The notes: generated from the sequence alone by a model not told the origin. DNA of 64,000 nucleotides from Oscillospiraceae bacterium (GCA_015067715.1 SVLY01000003.1:1-64000); one strand, 5' to 3'. Shown: positions 1 through 8,747, counted from the stretch's first letter. A program made the numbers and translations.

Positions 1-1
1 T

Positions 2-1837
2 CAGCTTCCCGCTCCCCTCTTCCGCTGGAAAAGCCCGGACGGAAGCGAGATCTCCGCCTTCCGGGCAGATAACGCCTACGCCAAAAACTGGCAGGACTCT
101 GCCGCCGCCGTCCCCGACGGGGAGGATTCCCTCATCGTTTACGGCGTTACCGACCACGGCGGCGCTCCCACCAAAAAGGCCATCGCAGAGATCCGCACCT
201 CCCCGGAGGCGGAATTTTCCACCGTCAGCCGTTTTTTTGACGACCACGCCCCAAAACAAGTCTTCGACGGCGAGCTGATCACCGGAGATTTCGGCCCCTA
301 CGCAAACTACAGCGCCATAAAAAAGCTCAACCGAACCGCGGAATACGCCCTTCAAAACGCCGAAAAGGCGACCCTGCTTGCCGGGCACGACCGTCGGAAG
401 GCCTTAAGCGATGCCTGGAAAACCGTGCTTTTTAACCAGTTCCACGATATTTTGGGCGGCGCCTCCATAAAAGACGCCTACACCGACGCCGAAAACCAGC
501 TCGGCGGCGCAATTGCAAAGGCAAACGAGGCAATGCACTTCGCCCTCCAGTCTCTTACCCGCCGGATAAAAATGCCCGGTAAAAACCCGGACAATGCCTG
601 GAACCTCGTGGTGTGGAACCTCAACGGCGCACCCTTTGAGGGCTTTGTGGAGGCCGAGGTCCAGTGGGCCCATGAGTTTGACTGGTACAGCGGCGGCCTT
701 TGCCTTGAAGACGGAGAGGGCAACTCCGTGCCCTGTCAGATAATCCGGGAAAAGTCTGTGATCCCCGGCTTCCGCTCGCGGTTCATCTTCCCCGCAAAGC
801 TCCCGTCCATGGGCTACCGGGCATTTAAGGTGGTTCAAAAGGGCAAGCCCCGAAGCATTCCCGCCGATTTCCCCTTCTCCATCGACACCGGGCGGCTCCG
901 GGTGGAGTTTTCCCCAAAGACCGGGTGCATATCCTCCGTAATGGACACGTTCTCCGGCAGGACCCTTTCCGGGGACGTGCTCGTCCCCCGGGTCTACGCC
1001 GACGAAGGCGATACCTGGTGCTTCAACACCCAAGGCTACGGGGACGTTCCGGAAAGCTTCCGGTTCGAAGGCTTCAAGGTCATCGAATGGGGCGAGCTGT
1101 TTTGGGAGCTGAAGGCCTCCTACCGCTACGGGGATTCAAAGCTTGATATATATTACCGGTTCTACGCCGGTCTTCCGGAGCTTGACCTGCGCTACCGGGT
1201 GAATTGGGAGGAAAAGCACCGGGTGCTCAAGCTTGAGCTCCCCCTCTCCTCCCCCTGCCACAGTGTCGCCGTTCCCCTGGGAGAGGTCTGCCGGGGCGAA
1301 AGCAGGGCAGATCTTCCCCTTGGCCCGTGGATAAGGGCCGAGGGAGTCACACTTGCCGCCGACGGGATCTTTGCCTATTCCGTCACAGAAAACAGGCTCG
1401 GTCTCACCCTGCTCCGAAGCCCCATTTACGGCGACCTTCGCATCTGCGAGATCAACATGGACGAGGACTACGACGTGATCGACCGGGGCATAGTCGAAGG
1501 TAAGCTCAGACTCTCCTTCGGCGACGAAAAATGGGAGGTCGCAGACCGGCTCTGCAATCCCCCCGTTGTGGTGGTGGAGTCCAACCACCCCGGCGACCTG
1601 CCCTCTGAGATGAGCTTTTGCCGCACAGAGACTCACGGCGCCGCCGTCACGGCGCTGAAGCTCCCCGAGGACGGCTCCGGAGCAATTCTCCGCCTGTCTG
1701 AGCAAACGGGCGCTCACCGCTCCGCAACGGTCGTCCTTGGGGACAGAAAGCTCTCCTGTGACCTTGACCCCTGGGAGACAAAGACCCTTCGGATCGACGG
1801 CAACGGCGTTACCGAAACGGATATGCTTGAAAGATAA
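2..1837 (+). CDS. GH38 alpha-mannosidase, 5'-truncated by window edge
   Basis: The frame is open from the first bases of the window, so the N-terminus and the first catalytic region lie outside. About 611 residues remain. Near residue 144 there is the GH38 signature FNQFHDILGGAS, whose His is a zinc ligand in this family. The rest is the beta-rich C-terminal mannosidase region. Known GH38 enzymes are zinc-dependent retaining alpha-mannosidases acting on alpha-linked mannose oligosaccharides, usually in the bacterial cytoplasm. The gene ends at a bidirectional terminator (1843-1883) shared with the convergent GH16 genes. The family call is firm; linkage specificity cannot be read. Confidence 0.9.
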   Translation, partial: QLPAPLFRWKSPDGSEISAFRADNAYAKNWQDSAAAVPDGEDSLIVYGVTDHGGAPTKKAIAEIRTSPEAEFSTVSRFFDDHAPKQVFDGELITGDFGPYANYSAIKKLNRTAEYALQNAEKATLLAGHDRRKALSDAWKTVLFNQFHDILGGASIKDAYTDAENQLGGAIAKANEAMHFALQSLTRRIKMPGKNPDNAWNLVVWNLNGAPFEGFVEAEVQWAHEFDWYSGGLCLEDGEGNSVPCQIIREKSVIPGFRSRFIFPAKLPSMGYRAFKVVQKGKPRSIPADFPFSIDTGRLRVEFSPKTGCISSVMDTFSGRTLSGDVLVPRVYADEGDTWCFNTQGYGDVPESFRFEGFKVIEWGELFWELKASYRYGDSKLDIYYRFYAGLPELDLRYRVNWEEKHRVLKLELPLSSPCHSVAVPLGEVCRGESRADLPLGPWIRAEGVTLAADGIFAYSVTENRLGLTLLRSPIYGDLRICEINMDEDYDVIDRGIVEGKLRLSFGDEKWEVADRLCNPPVVVVESNHPGDLPSEMSFCRTETHGAAVTALKLPEDGSGAILRLSEQTGAHRSATVVLGDRKLSCDLDPWETKTLRIDGNGVTETDMLER

Positions 1838-1842
1838 TAAAT

Positions 1843-1883
1843 CCCGCACCGGGAGCATTTACCTGAGCCCGGTGCGGGTTTTT
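1843..1883. terminator. bidirectional intrinsic terminator
   Basis: The arms cccgcaccggg (1843-1853) and cccggtgcggg (1868-1878) pair perfectly and are followed by a T run. It lies between the convergent mannosidase and GH16 genes. Confidence 0.85.
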
Positions 1884-1894
1884 ACGTTTTTTGA

Positions 1895-2614
1895 TCAGTC
1901 TTCTTTTTTATACACCCTCACCCAGTCTGCGATCAGCTCGCCTGAGGGAGCATCGGGGCCGGGATCCTTTTCGGGTGCACAGAGGGAGAATATCAGCTCG
2001 TCCTCTTCAACGTTAACGCCGTCTGCCCAGGTCGAAACGCCAACACAAACGTCGTCTATAAAAATGCGGTAGGCCTCTTCGGTCCATTCAAGCCCGAAAA
2101 CGTGGTAGGCGGAATAGCAGTCGGGAAGCCGTTTGAAGGCGACGCACTGGCTGCGGATGCCGTTGGACTCGCTTCCGTCGTGGTAGCCTGCACAGTGGAT
2201 GTTGGACATCGCCGCAGGATAGCCCTCCGGGGTGCGGAAAGCCTCGACGATGTCTATCTCGGCGCCGTGGATACCGCCGCAGGATGCGGCAGTGTAGGGA
2301 TGCTTTGCCTGAAGCCAGAATGCGCTCCAGAAGCCGTTGTCGCCGGGATCGTTGCAAAGCATTTTTGCCTCGAAATAGCCCCGGCAGAACCACTCTTTAA
2401 GGGATATCTGGCCGGTGTACCAGCCTTCTCCCTCGGCTCCGGCACTAAGGTACTCGCATTTGATAATCAAATTGCCGTTTTCAACGCGCACCTGAGAGGG
2501 GTGACAGTTGGCAATGCGCTGTTTGCCCGTGCCGCGGTATCTCCACACCTCGGTATTGAGCTCAGTGCCGTTGAAATCGTCTTCAAAGATAAGCCTGTAG
2601 CCTTTGAGATTCAT
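1895..2614 (-). CDS. GH16 family glycoside hydrolase (copy 2 of tandem pair)
   Basis: This 239-residue protein is a single GH16 beta-jelly-roll domain. The family catalytic motif ExDxxE appears as EIDIVE, with Glu119 as the expected nucleophile, Asp121, and Glu124 as acid/base. GH16 enzymes are retaining endo-beta-1,3/1,4-glucanases or galactanases. The protein starts directly at the fold (MNLKGYRLIFEDDFNG) with no signal peptide, so it should be cytoplasmic, which is unusual for an endo-acting family. It follows a close paralog two bases downstream of that gene's stop and shares its promoter at 3353-3381. Substrate is unknown. Confidence 0.88.
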   Translation of the reverse strand: MNLKGYRLIFEDDFNGTELNTEVWRYRGTGKQRIANCHPSQVRVENGNLIIKCEYLSAGAEGEGWYTGQISLKEWFCRGYFEAKMLCNDPGDNGFWSAFWLQAKHPYTAASCGGIHGAEIDIVEAFRTPEGYPAAMSNIHCAGYHDGSESNGIRSQCVAFKRLPDCYSAYHVFGLEWTEEAYRIFIDDVCVGVSTWADGVNVEEDELIFSLCAPEKDPGPDAPSGELIADWVRVYKKED

Positions 2615-2616
2615 CT

Positions 2617-3333
2617 TCAGTCCTCCTTCTGATACACTCTGACGTAGTCTACCACAAATTCGCCGTGAAGACCGTTGTCTTCGGGAAGCTCTCCCGGAAG
2701 CTCAAGAGAAACGATAAGCTCCTCTGCCACGGTGGAAACACCCTCCGCCCAGGCGGAAACGCCGACGCATTTTCCGTCGATGTAAAAACGGTAGACCTCG
2801 TCGGTCCATTCAAGTCCGTAGGTGTGGTAGGCAGTGTAGCAATCCTCCAGCTTTTTAAAGGCAACGCACTGACTGCGGAGCCCCTGGGACTCGCTTCCGT
2901 CGTGGTAACCCGCGCAGTGGATGTTGGACTGGGCTCCGGGATAGCCCTCCGGGGTGCGGAAGGCCTCGAGAATATCTATCTCGGCGCCGTTAACACCGCC
3001 GCAGGATGCGGCAACGTAGGGGTTGCCCGCCTGCACCCAGAAAGCGCTCCAGAATTTGCTCTCCAAGGGATCGTTGCAAATGCATTTTATCTCGAAATAT
3101 CCCTTGAGAAATTCCTTTTTGGCACGGATCATGCCGGCATACCAGCCCTTTCCGTACTTGCCGTCACGGTAGTCGTACCGGATAATGAGATTGCCGTTTT
3201 CCACACGCACGGCATCTTCGGAGTTGAAGCCGCACCTGCGGGGTCCCTGGGCTCTGTGGCTCCATTTTTCAAGGTCCAGGCAGGGTCCGTTGAAATCGTC
3301 TTCGAATACAAGCTTGTAGCCTTTGAGATCCAT
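2617..3333 (-). CDS. GH16 family glycoside hydrolase (copy 1 of tandem pair)
   Basis: This 238-residue GH16 domain is closely similar along its whole length to the next gene, which indicates a tandem duplication. The catalytic motif is EIDILE (Glu118, Asp120, Glu123), so both copies look active. No signal peptide or carbohydrate-binding module is present. The ATG at 3333 has a GAGGTG ribosome site and a strong promoter 20 bases upstream. It is the first gene of a two-gene transcript ending at the 1843-1883 terminator. An intracellular laminari- or gluco-oligosaccharide is a guess for the substrate. Confidence 0.88.
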   Translation of the reverse strand: MDLKGYKLVFEDDFNGPCLDLEKWSHRAQGPRRCGFNSEDAVRVENGNLIIRYDYRDGKYGKGWYAGMIRAKKEFLKGYFEIKCICNDPLESKFWSAFWVQAGNPYVAASCGGVNGAEIDILEAFRTPEGYPGAQSNIHCAGYHDGSESQGLRSQCVAFKKLEDCYTAYHTYGLEWTDEVYRFYIDGKCVGVSAWAEGVSTVAEELIVSLELPGELPEDNGLHGEFVVDYVRVYQKED

Positions 3334-3352
3334 GATTCATCACCTCAGCTCA

Positions 3353-3381
3353 AGTATAGCAAGCAAAAGGGAGCCTGTCAA
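3353..3381 (-). promoter_or_regulatory. promoter of GH16 pair
   Basis: On the minus strand: -35 TTGACA (3381-3376), 17-base spacer, -10 TATACT (3358-3353). This is close to the sigma-A consensus and 20 bases from the start codon. Confidence 0.8.
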
Positions 3382-3439
3382 TCTTTTTTTTGCAAATCCC
3401 GCGCCGGAAAAATATTCGTCCGGATAAATTTTGTGCGGC

Positions 3440-4300
3440 TCAGAATTTTTTCACGGGCAAAAGCATTCTCGTCTGCTTTTTGTATTCGGCAAAACCCGGT
3501 TTTCGGGACTGACGGCGGTCGGCCATGGGAATGCTCACGGCAAAAAACAGCACCGTGTTTGCCACAGCCCCGGCAGCGAGATACCACACCCCCGGCTCTG
3601 CCCAGACAACGCTCAGCGCAACGCCCCACCACATCAGTATCTCCCCTAAATAGTTCGGGTGCCTTGAATGCTTCCAAAGCCCCACCCGGATAAAGCCACC
3701 GGTCTTCTTTTTGCGGAAGGAGTGCATCTGAACGTCCGCAACGCCCTGAATGCACGCTCCGCACATTGAAAGGCAGATAAACAGAGCACCTCCCCAGGTC
3801 AGCTCCGTGCCGTTTATCAGAGCGTAGACCGCCGGAAGAACACAGCCCCAGACGACGAGAGTGGGCACGGTGTGGATACCGACGAAATTTATTACCGGGT
3901 AGACGGCCCCGGTCTTTTCCTTCAGCATGGTATAGCGCCAGTCCTGATGTGTAAGATCCCCAAAGGTATAGCCCCAGTTAGCGGTAAGGCGGATACCCCA
4001 GAAAAACACGGCAACGATCAGCGCCACCCCAAGGGCGTTTAGCTCTCGGCCGAAGGCAAAGGCCGCCAGTATTACCGGGGGCTGAACGCTCCAATAGGGG
4101 TCGTATACCGAGGCGTTATTGAAGATGAGGCTGAACACAAAGGTGAACGCCGTGGCCGCCAGGTCGGCAACCAGCAGCGCCAGCCACCAGGGAAGCTCAA
4201 GGGCCCGGTAAACCGCTACACCCAATACCCCGGCGGCAACGTAGACAAGTCCCACCGCGATAAAGCTTGCCCCGGGGCTCTGTTTTATTTTGTTTATCAT
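3440..4300 (-). CDS. DUF1295 integral membrane protein (steroid 5-alpha-reductase-like)
   Basis: The protein has 286 residues and about seven or eight hydrophobic helices. The C-terminal third carries GLWKHSRHPNYLGEI, the signature shared by DUF1295 and the isoprenylcysteine methyltransferase/5-alpha-reductase superfamily, which binds NADPH or SAM at the membrane. Function in bacteria is mostly unknown. The ATG at 4300 follows a GGGAG site, and a TATAAT lies on the minus strand at 4344-4339. The gene is divergent from the sialidase-like gene. The family is clear; any reaction would be speculation. Confidence 0.85.
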   Translation of the reverse strand: MINKIKQSPGASFIAVGLVYVAAGVLGVAVYRALELPWWLALLVADLAATAFTFVFSLIFNNASVYDPYWSVQPPVILAAFAFGRELNALGVALIVAVFFWGIRLTANWGYTFGDLTHQDWRYTMLKEKTGAVYPVINFVGIHTVPTLVVWGCVLPAVYALINGTELTWGGALFICLSMCGACIQGVADVQMHSFRKKKTGGFIRVGLWKHSRHPNYLGEILMWWGVALSVVWAEPGVWYLAAGAVANTVLFFAVSIPMADRRQSRKPGFAEYKKQTRMLLPVKKF

Positions 4301-4389
4301 TTTCTTTTTTCTCCCACCCGAAAATACGTTTTGAACATATTATATCACACATCGACAGGCAGGAAAAGCACAAATTTGCCTCTTCTCCG

Positions 4390-4418
4390 TTGACAGGAAA
4401 GGGATAATATAGTATTAT
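4390..4418 (+). promoter_or_regulatory. promoter of sialidase-like/GH92 operon
   Basis: TTGACA (4390-4395), 17-base spacer, TATTAT (4413-4418), followed by an AAGGAG-like site before the ATG at 4460. Confidence 0.75.
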
Positions 4419-4459
4419 ATTTTCATAAGCCCCCCAAAACAAGGAGTGAGTGAGGAAAG

Positions 4460-5560
4460 ATGAAAGTTATAAGCCACGGAATTATCGCCAAAGCCCCCGA
4501 CCGGTTTTACGGATGGCCGGCAAACTGCGGGATGTGGAGCTGGCCGGGAGAATCCCCCTCCCGCCCGGAGATACTCGTGAGCTTTATCGAAGGCGCCCAC
4601 CTTGCAGACCACGGAGAGCATCACGCCATAGACACCGAACAGCCCAGCCGCACGGTCTTCGCCCGAAGCCTCGACGGCGGCGAAAGCTGGAGCATTGAGC
4701 GCACCGCCCTTTCCTGGCCGGACGTTGGCGCTCTTGAGGCGCTGGCTCCGGACGAAGAGGCAGACAACGCCTTTATTCCCACGCTCACACAACCCATAGA
4801 TTTCACCTCCCCGGATTTTGCCCTTATGTTCCAGAACATGGGCACCCACTACCCCTCCCGCTCCTGGTTCTATTACACCCTTGACCGGGGTCACAGCTGG
4901 AACGGACCTTACCGCGTGCCCATGATGGCCCGGGCAATGTCCATGCGCACGGACTACACCGTGCTGGACAAAAACACCCTTTACCTTGGCATGACCGCCT
5001 CCAGAGAGGACGGGTACGAGGGCGTTACCTTTGCCGGAAAGCTTTGCGACGGCGGTCTTCGCTGGGAGCGCCTTGGGGATATCGGCGCGGAGCCGGACGA
5101 CGGTTTTCGCATAATGCCTGCCACCTGTATTCTTCCCGACGGAAGCTATATCTCCGCCACCAGATTTTATCTCGACAGCGGATATAGGAGCATCGAGATA
5201 TACAAAAGCGCCGACCGGGGACAAAGCTGGGAAATGATATCGCAGGTCGGCTCATCCCACGACCCCAAGGCCGGAAATCCCCCGGCGATGTGCCTGCTCT
5301 CCGACGGAAGGCTTTTGCTGGTTTACGGCAAGCGGGACGTTCCCCAGGGCATCATCGCCCATACCTCTGCCGACGGGGGAAAGACCTGGAGCGAGGGCTT
5401 CGTTCTCCGCCACGATGCCCAAAGCGGAGACCTGGGCTACCCCAGAATGATCATCCGCCCCGACGGTATCGCCGTCGCCGCCTATTATTACACCCACGGC
5501 GAGCAGGATCTGCGGTTTATAGGCTGTACCCTGTTCGACCCCGAAAAACAGGAAAAGTGA
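4460..5560 (+). CDS. BNR-repeat sialidase-like protein
   Basis: The 366-residue protein should form a six-bladed propeller. Four Asp-box motifs are visible: SLDGGESW (70-77), TLDRGHSW (140-147), SADRGQSW (250-257) and SADGGKTW (303-310). Such proteins are annotated as exo-alpha-sialidases, but Asp boxes are structural and the full Arg triad of sialidases cannot be confirmed by eye. There is no signal peptide. The next gene, a GH92 enzyme, starts 13 bases downstream with a ribosome site in the gap, so the two are co-transcribed. This suggests work on the same glycan. Confidence 0.8.
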   Translation: MKVISHGIIAKAPDRFYGWPANCGMWSWPGESPSRPEILVSFIEGAHLADHGEHHAIDTEQPSRTVFARSLDGGESWSIERTALSWPDVGALEALAPDEEADNAFIPTLTQPIDFTSPDFALMFQNMGTHYPSRSWFYYTLDRGHSWNGPYRVPMMARAMSMRTDYTVLDKNTLYLGMTASREDGYEGVTFAGKLCDGGLRWERLGDIGAEPDDGFRIMPATCILPDGSYISATRFYLDSGYRSIEIYKSADRGQSWEMISQVGSSHDPKAGNPPAMCLLSDGRLLLVYGKRDVPQGIIAHTSADGGKTWSEGFVLRHDAQSGDLGYPRMIIRPDGIAVAAYYYTHGEQDLRFIGCTLFDPEKQEK

Positions 5561-5573
5561 GGAGAAAAAGACC

Positions 5574-7520
5574 GTGAAATACCTTCCCTACGTAAATGTG
5601 AAAATGGGCACGAAGTCCCATCCCCGCCGCTCTTACGGCAACACCCTGCCGCTCACCCAGCTCCCCTTCGCCATGGCAGGCTTTGCCATCCAGACCGACG
5701 GCCGCTCACAGTGGTTTTACCACCCCGACCACGAATTTGCCGAGGGCGTGCGCCTTACCCACCAGCCCAGCCCGTGGATAAACGACTACGGCACCTTCCT
5801 TATGACTCCCCAGAACGACGTTGTTGCAAACACCGGCGGCGGAGCCTGGTCCGGCTACAGAATTCAGGACTCCGTTCAGATGCCCCACTACCTCCGGCTG
5901 AAATTTCTGCGGTCAAACTGCGTTTTCGAGCTTGTGCCAACCACCCGGGGCGGCGCCGTGCGTCTGACCTTTTGCGACGGCAGACCCTCCTGTCTGTCCT
6001 TTTTGCCCGTGAAGGGAAACTACACCTACCGCTTCGACGAGGCCTCCTCCACCCTTTTCGGCCAGACCGACGGCCACTCCAACGACAGGGCAAAGGACTT
6101 TAAAATGTACTTCGCCGTAAAATTCCTCTCCGGCGTTGCGGACCCATCCCGCATTACTACGGGAGAAAACTGCATTCACGTCGGCCTTAAGGAAAAGACC
6201 GCCGAGGCACGCATCGGCATATCCTATATCAGCCACGACCTTGCCCTTGCCGCCCTTGAGCGGGAGTGCGGAGACGCCGGCTTTGAAGAGCTTAAGATCG
6301 CCGCCGAGGAAAACTGGGAGGAAAAGCTCTCCCGGATCGAGATCGAGGCCGACGATGACATGATGCGCACCTTCTATTCCTGCCTCTACCGCCCCTTCCT
6401 CTTCCCCCACATGGCCTACGAGCTGAACGAAAAGGGCGAGCCCATCCACTATTCCCCCTTCGACGGCAAGACCCACCCCGGCGTGCGCTACACCGACAAC
6501 GGCTTTTGGGACACCTACCGCACGGTCTATCCCCTTTACACCCTCATCGCCAGAGAAGAGTTTGCCGAGATCCTCGAGGGCTTCGTTGCGGACTACACCG
6601 AGGGCGGCTGGCTGCCCCGGTGGCCCTCCATCGGTGAGGTGGGCTGTATGCCCAGCACTCTGATCGACGCCGTTATCGCCGAGGCCGCCGTCAACGGCAT
6701 CGGCAGCCGCGAGGTTCTGGAAAAGGCCCTTGAGGGCATGCTGAACCACGCAAACAATCCCGCTCCCGAGGATCGCTTCGGCCGCACCGGCGTTGAGTTT
6801 TACGTTGAAAAGGGCTACGTGCCACGGGAATACCGGGAATCCGTCAACCTCACCCAGGATGCCGCCTACGGCGACTGGTGCATTGCGGTCGTTGCGGAAA
6901 AGCTTGGCAGAACGGACCTTGTGGACGAATACATGGCCCGCTCCAAAAACTACAAAAACGTCTTCGACCCCGTCAGCGGCTTTATGCGCGGAAAGGACAG
7001 ACAGGGCAATATGGCAGAATTCTTCGACCCCACCTCCTGGGGCGGAGAATACACCGAGGGCTCTGCATGGCAAAACTCCTTTGCCGTGCCCCACGACCTC
7101 GAGGGGCTCGCCCAGCTTCACGGCGGCAAGGAGGCGCTCTTTGCCAAGCTGGATGAGTTCTTCACCGCTACCCCTGCCTACCGGGTCTTTGGCTACAACT
7201 GCGAGATCCACGAGATGACCGAAATGGCCCTCATCGACTTCGGCCAGATGGCCATCTCAAATCAGCCCTCCTTCCACATCCCCTTTATCTACGCCGCGCT
7301 GGGCTGTCAGGAAAAGACGGACTACTGGGTGGAGCGCCTTGCCCGGGAGACCTTCTCCGCCGCAGACAACGGCTATCCCGGAGACGAGGACAACGGCACC
7401 ACCTCCGCATGGTATATCTTCGCCGTGCTGGGCTTTTACCGCCTCTGTCCCGGCAAGACCGAATGGATAAAATGCCGCCGCCTGGCCCGCAAGGCAAAGA
7501 TCCTGGGCAAAGAGATCTGA
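5574..7520 (+). CDS. GH92 glycoside hydrolase, catalytic-acid Glu replaced by Gln
   Basis: This 648-residue protein spans the GH92 fold. Family motifs are DNGFWDTYRTVYPLY (from about 308), SNQPSFHIPFIY (562-573) and GYPGDEDNGTTSAWYIF (from about 599). GH92 enzymes are calcium-dependent inverting exo-alpha-mannosidases. In ordinary members the second motif reads GNEPSHHIPYLY, with Glu as catalytic acid; here that residue is Gln564. From memory, a mannose-1-phosphate-type GH92 enzyme carries Gln there, so a phosphodiester-linked mannose substrate is possible. The GTG start at 5574 has a GGAG site. No signal peptide is present. It ends 11 bases before the palindrome element at 7532. Confidence 0.9.
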   Translation: MKYLPYVNVKMGTKSHPRRSYGNTLPLTQLPFAMAGFAIQTDGRSQWFYHPDHEFAEGVRLTHQPSPWINDYGTFLMTPQNDVVANTGGGAWSGYRIQDSVQMPHYLRLKFLRSNCVFELVPTTRGGAVRLTFCDGRPSCLSFLPVKGNYTYRFDEASSTLFGQTDGHSNDRAKDFKMYFAVKFLSGVADPSRITTGENCIHVGLKEKTAEARIGISYISHDLALAALERECGDAGFEELKIAAEENWEEKLSRIEIEADDDMMRTFYSCLYRPFLFPHMAYELNEKGEPIHYSPFDGKTHPGVRYTDNGFWDTYRTVYPLYTLIAREEFAEILEGFVADYTEGGWLPRWPSIGEVGCMPSTLIDAVIAEAAVNGIGSREVLEKALEGMLNHANNPAPEDRFGRTGVEFYVEKGYVPREYRESVNLTQDAAYGDWCIAVVAEKLGRTDLVDEYMARSKNYKNVFDPVSGFMRGKDRQGNMAEFFDPTSWGGEYTEGSAWQNSFAVPHDLEGLAQLHGGKEALFAKLDEFFTATPAYRVFGYNCEIHEMTEMALIDFGQMAISNQPSFHIPFIYAALGCQEKTDYWVERLARETFSAADNGYPGDEDNGTTSAWYIFAVLGFYRLCPGKTEWIKCRRLARKAKILGKEI

Positions 7521-7531
7521 AGACAATAAAA

Positions 7532-7943
7532 AAACAAGGGCACACTCAGCGTGTTATCCTTAACGGATAACACGAGTCAAATCCGTCTTCGACGGGTGAA
7601 ATCCACCTCTGGTGGATGAAATCGCTTTCGCGATGAAATCCTGCTTCGCAGGGTTGTATTCAGACGGATTTGATTTCATCCAAGGACTTGTCCTTGGATT
7701 TCATCTGAACGAAGTGAAGATTTCATCGTTGCCGCGCAACGATTTCATTAAACCAACAGAAAAAGAGATAACATTTCGGATTGACCCGATTTGTTATCTC
7801 TTTCTGTCGTTATAAGGGTTTGGGCAACTGCCCATGTTTGCGTTTGACTGGTCAAATGCGATGCTTGCACTTTGCTCAAAGCATAAGTTCTCCGCTAAGA
7901 ACGTCACCCTTCAGAGCGCAGGGTTTTGAGTGTGCCTTTGTTT
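7532..7943. repeat. long palindrome-array element A inside terminator arms
   Basis: This 412-base element fills the gap between two convergent genes. Its ends, aaacaagggcacactca (7532-7548) and 7927-7943, are inverted repeats with one mismatch and look like a bidirectional terminator stem. Inside are, in order: a head hairpin near 7549-7573; a chain of small hairpins, each led by GAAAT and then mirrored as ATTTC (about 7575-7750); a long stem from AGAAAAAGAGATAACA with its partner; and a 3' domain with GGGCAACTGCCC, a GCGTTTGAC/GTCAAATGC hairpin and TTCTCCGCTAAGAAC. No plausible gene is present. The same layout recurs at 56451-56868. Confidence 0.8.
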
Positions 7944-8646
7944 ATCTGCTGTAAGACCCGGTGGTGCGGCCTGTGAGCCTTTTGAAGACGGTGTAAAAAT
8001 ATTTCACGTCGTTAAAGCCGCACAGGGTCGCTATTTCTTCGTTACGGTAGTTTCCGCTTTCAAGAAGAAGAATGGCCTTGTTTATGCGCATACGGTTAAC
8101 GTATTCCGTTGGGGTGGTGCCAAGCTCCGCCTTGAAAAGCCTGTTGAAATACGTCCGGCTCATGCCCGACCGGCGGCAGAGGGAGGCCACGGAAAAGTCC
8201 CGGCAGTACATTTCCGCCTGAAGCTGTCTTAAGGCCGATGCAAACTGCGGGCCCTTCCCCTGTTTTTCCGGGGAGCTTAAGTCTACATGGGAGAGTATCT
8301 CATAGAGCAGAGCCGTTGCCCGGTGCGCCCCGCCGGGCTCGGTGCCGGTAAACTCCCGGTACGCCCGGAGAAAAAGAGATATCATCCCCTCCGGGTCGCC
8401 GGGGGAGAAAATGCAGATATCCGGGGGCATTTTGCTGTAGGCCTCAAGGTGGAAGGTGATTATCTCTTCTCCCGGGCTCTCCTGAAAGTATGAGCTTCCC
8501 GCCGGAATATAGATCACGTCCCCCCGGGAGACCCCGTGGGTGCCGTTGCCGTAAAAAAACAAACTTTCGCCCCGAATGCGACAGCTAAGGGCAAAACAGG
8601 ATTTGTTTATGGTCTTTATACGGGAATTGGTTCTTTCTATTCTCAC
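7942..8646 (-). CDS. AraC-family transcriptional regulator
   Basis: At least 234 residues. An N-terminal cupin-type sugar-sensing region (about 20-100) is followed by two helix-turn-helix motifs (SVASLCRRSGMSRTYFNRLF and the segment around EEIATLCGFNDVKYFYTVFK). It is divergent from the GH38-like gene and probably controls it. The listed start is GTG at 8646, but the open frame continues upstream as AYILKILDIVR, which resembles the normal N-terminus of the family. No ATG, GTG or TTG lies in frame within the transcript after its promoter (8719-8747). The true start is therefore uncertain. The stop codon overlaps the right arm of element A. Confidence 0.87.
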   Translation of the reverse strand: MRIERTNSRIKTINKSCFALSCRIRGESLFFYGNGTHGVSRGDVIYIPAGSSYFQESPGEEIITFHLEAYSKMPPDICIFSPGDPEGMISLFLRAYREFTGTEPGGAHRATALLYEILSHVDLSSPEKQGKGPQFASALRQLQAEMYCRDFSVASLCRRSGMSRTYFNRLFKAELGTTPTEYVNRMRINKAILLLESGNYRNEEIATLCGFNDVKYFYTVFKRLTGRTTGSYSR

Positions 8647-8718
8647 TATGTCCAGAATTTTCAGTATATACGCCTGTTCCGTAACTGCCGCCCCCTTTGC
8701 CGCTTTCCTTTTACCCTT

Positions 8719-8747
8719 AGTATACCACAGCCCAAAGGGAAAATAAA
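8719..8747 (-). promoter_or_regulatory. promoter of AraC-family gene
   Basis: Minus strand TTTATT (8747-8742), 17-base spacer, TATACT (8724-8719). Confidence 0.6.

Noticed and set aside
7575-7750. Possible CRISPR array in the regularly repeated GAAAT units
   Set aside because: Units are 16-25 bases with self-complementary, variable stems and no constant repeat of 23 bases or more; no cas genes are nearby.
7612-7815. Small open frame inside element A
   Set aside because: It is made of palindrome modules and has no ribosome site.
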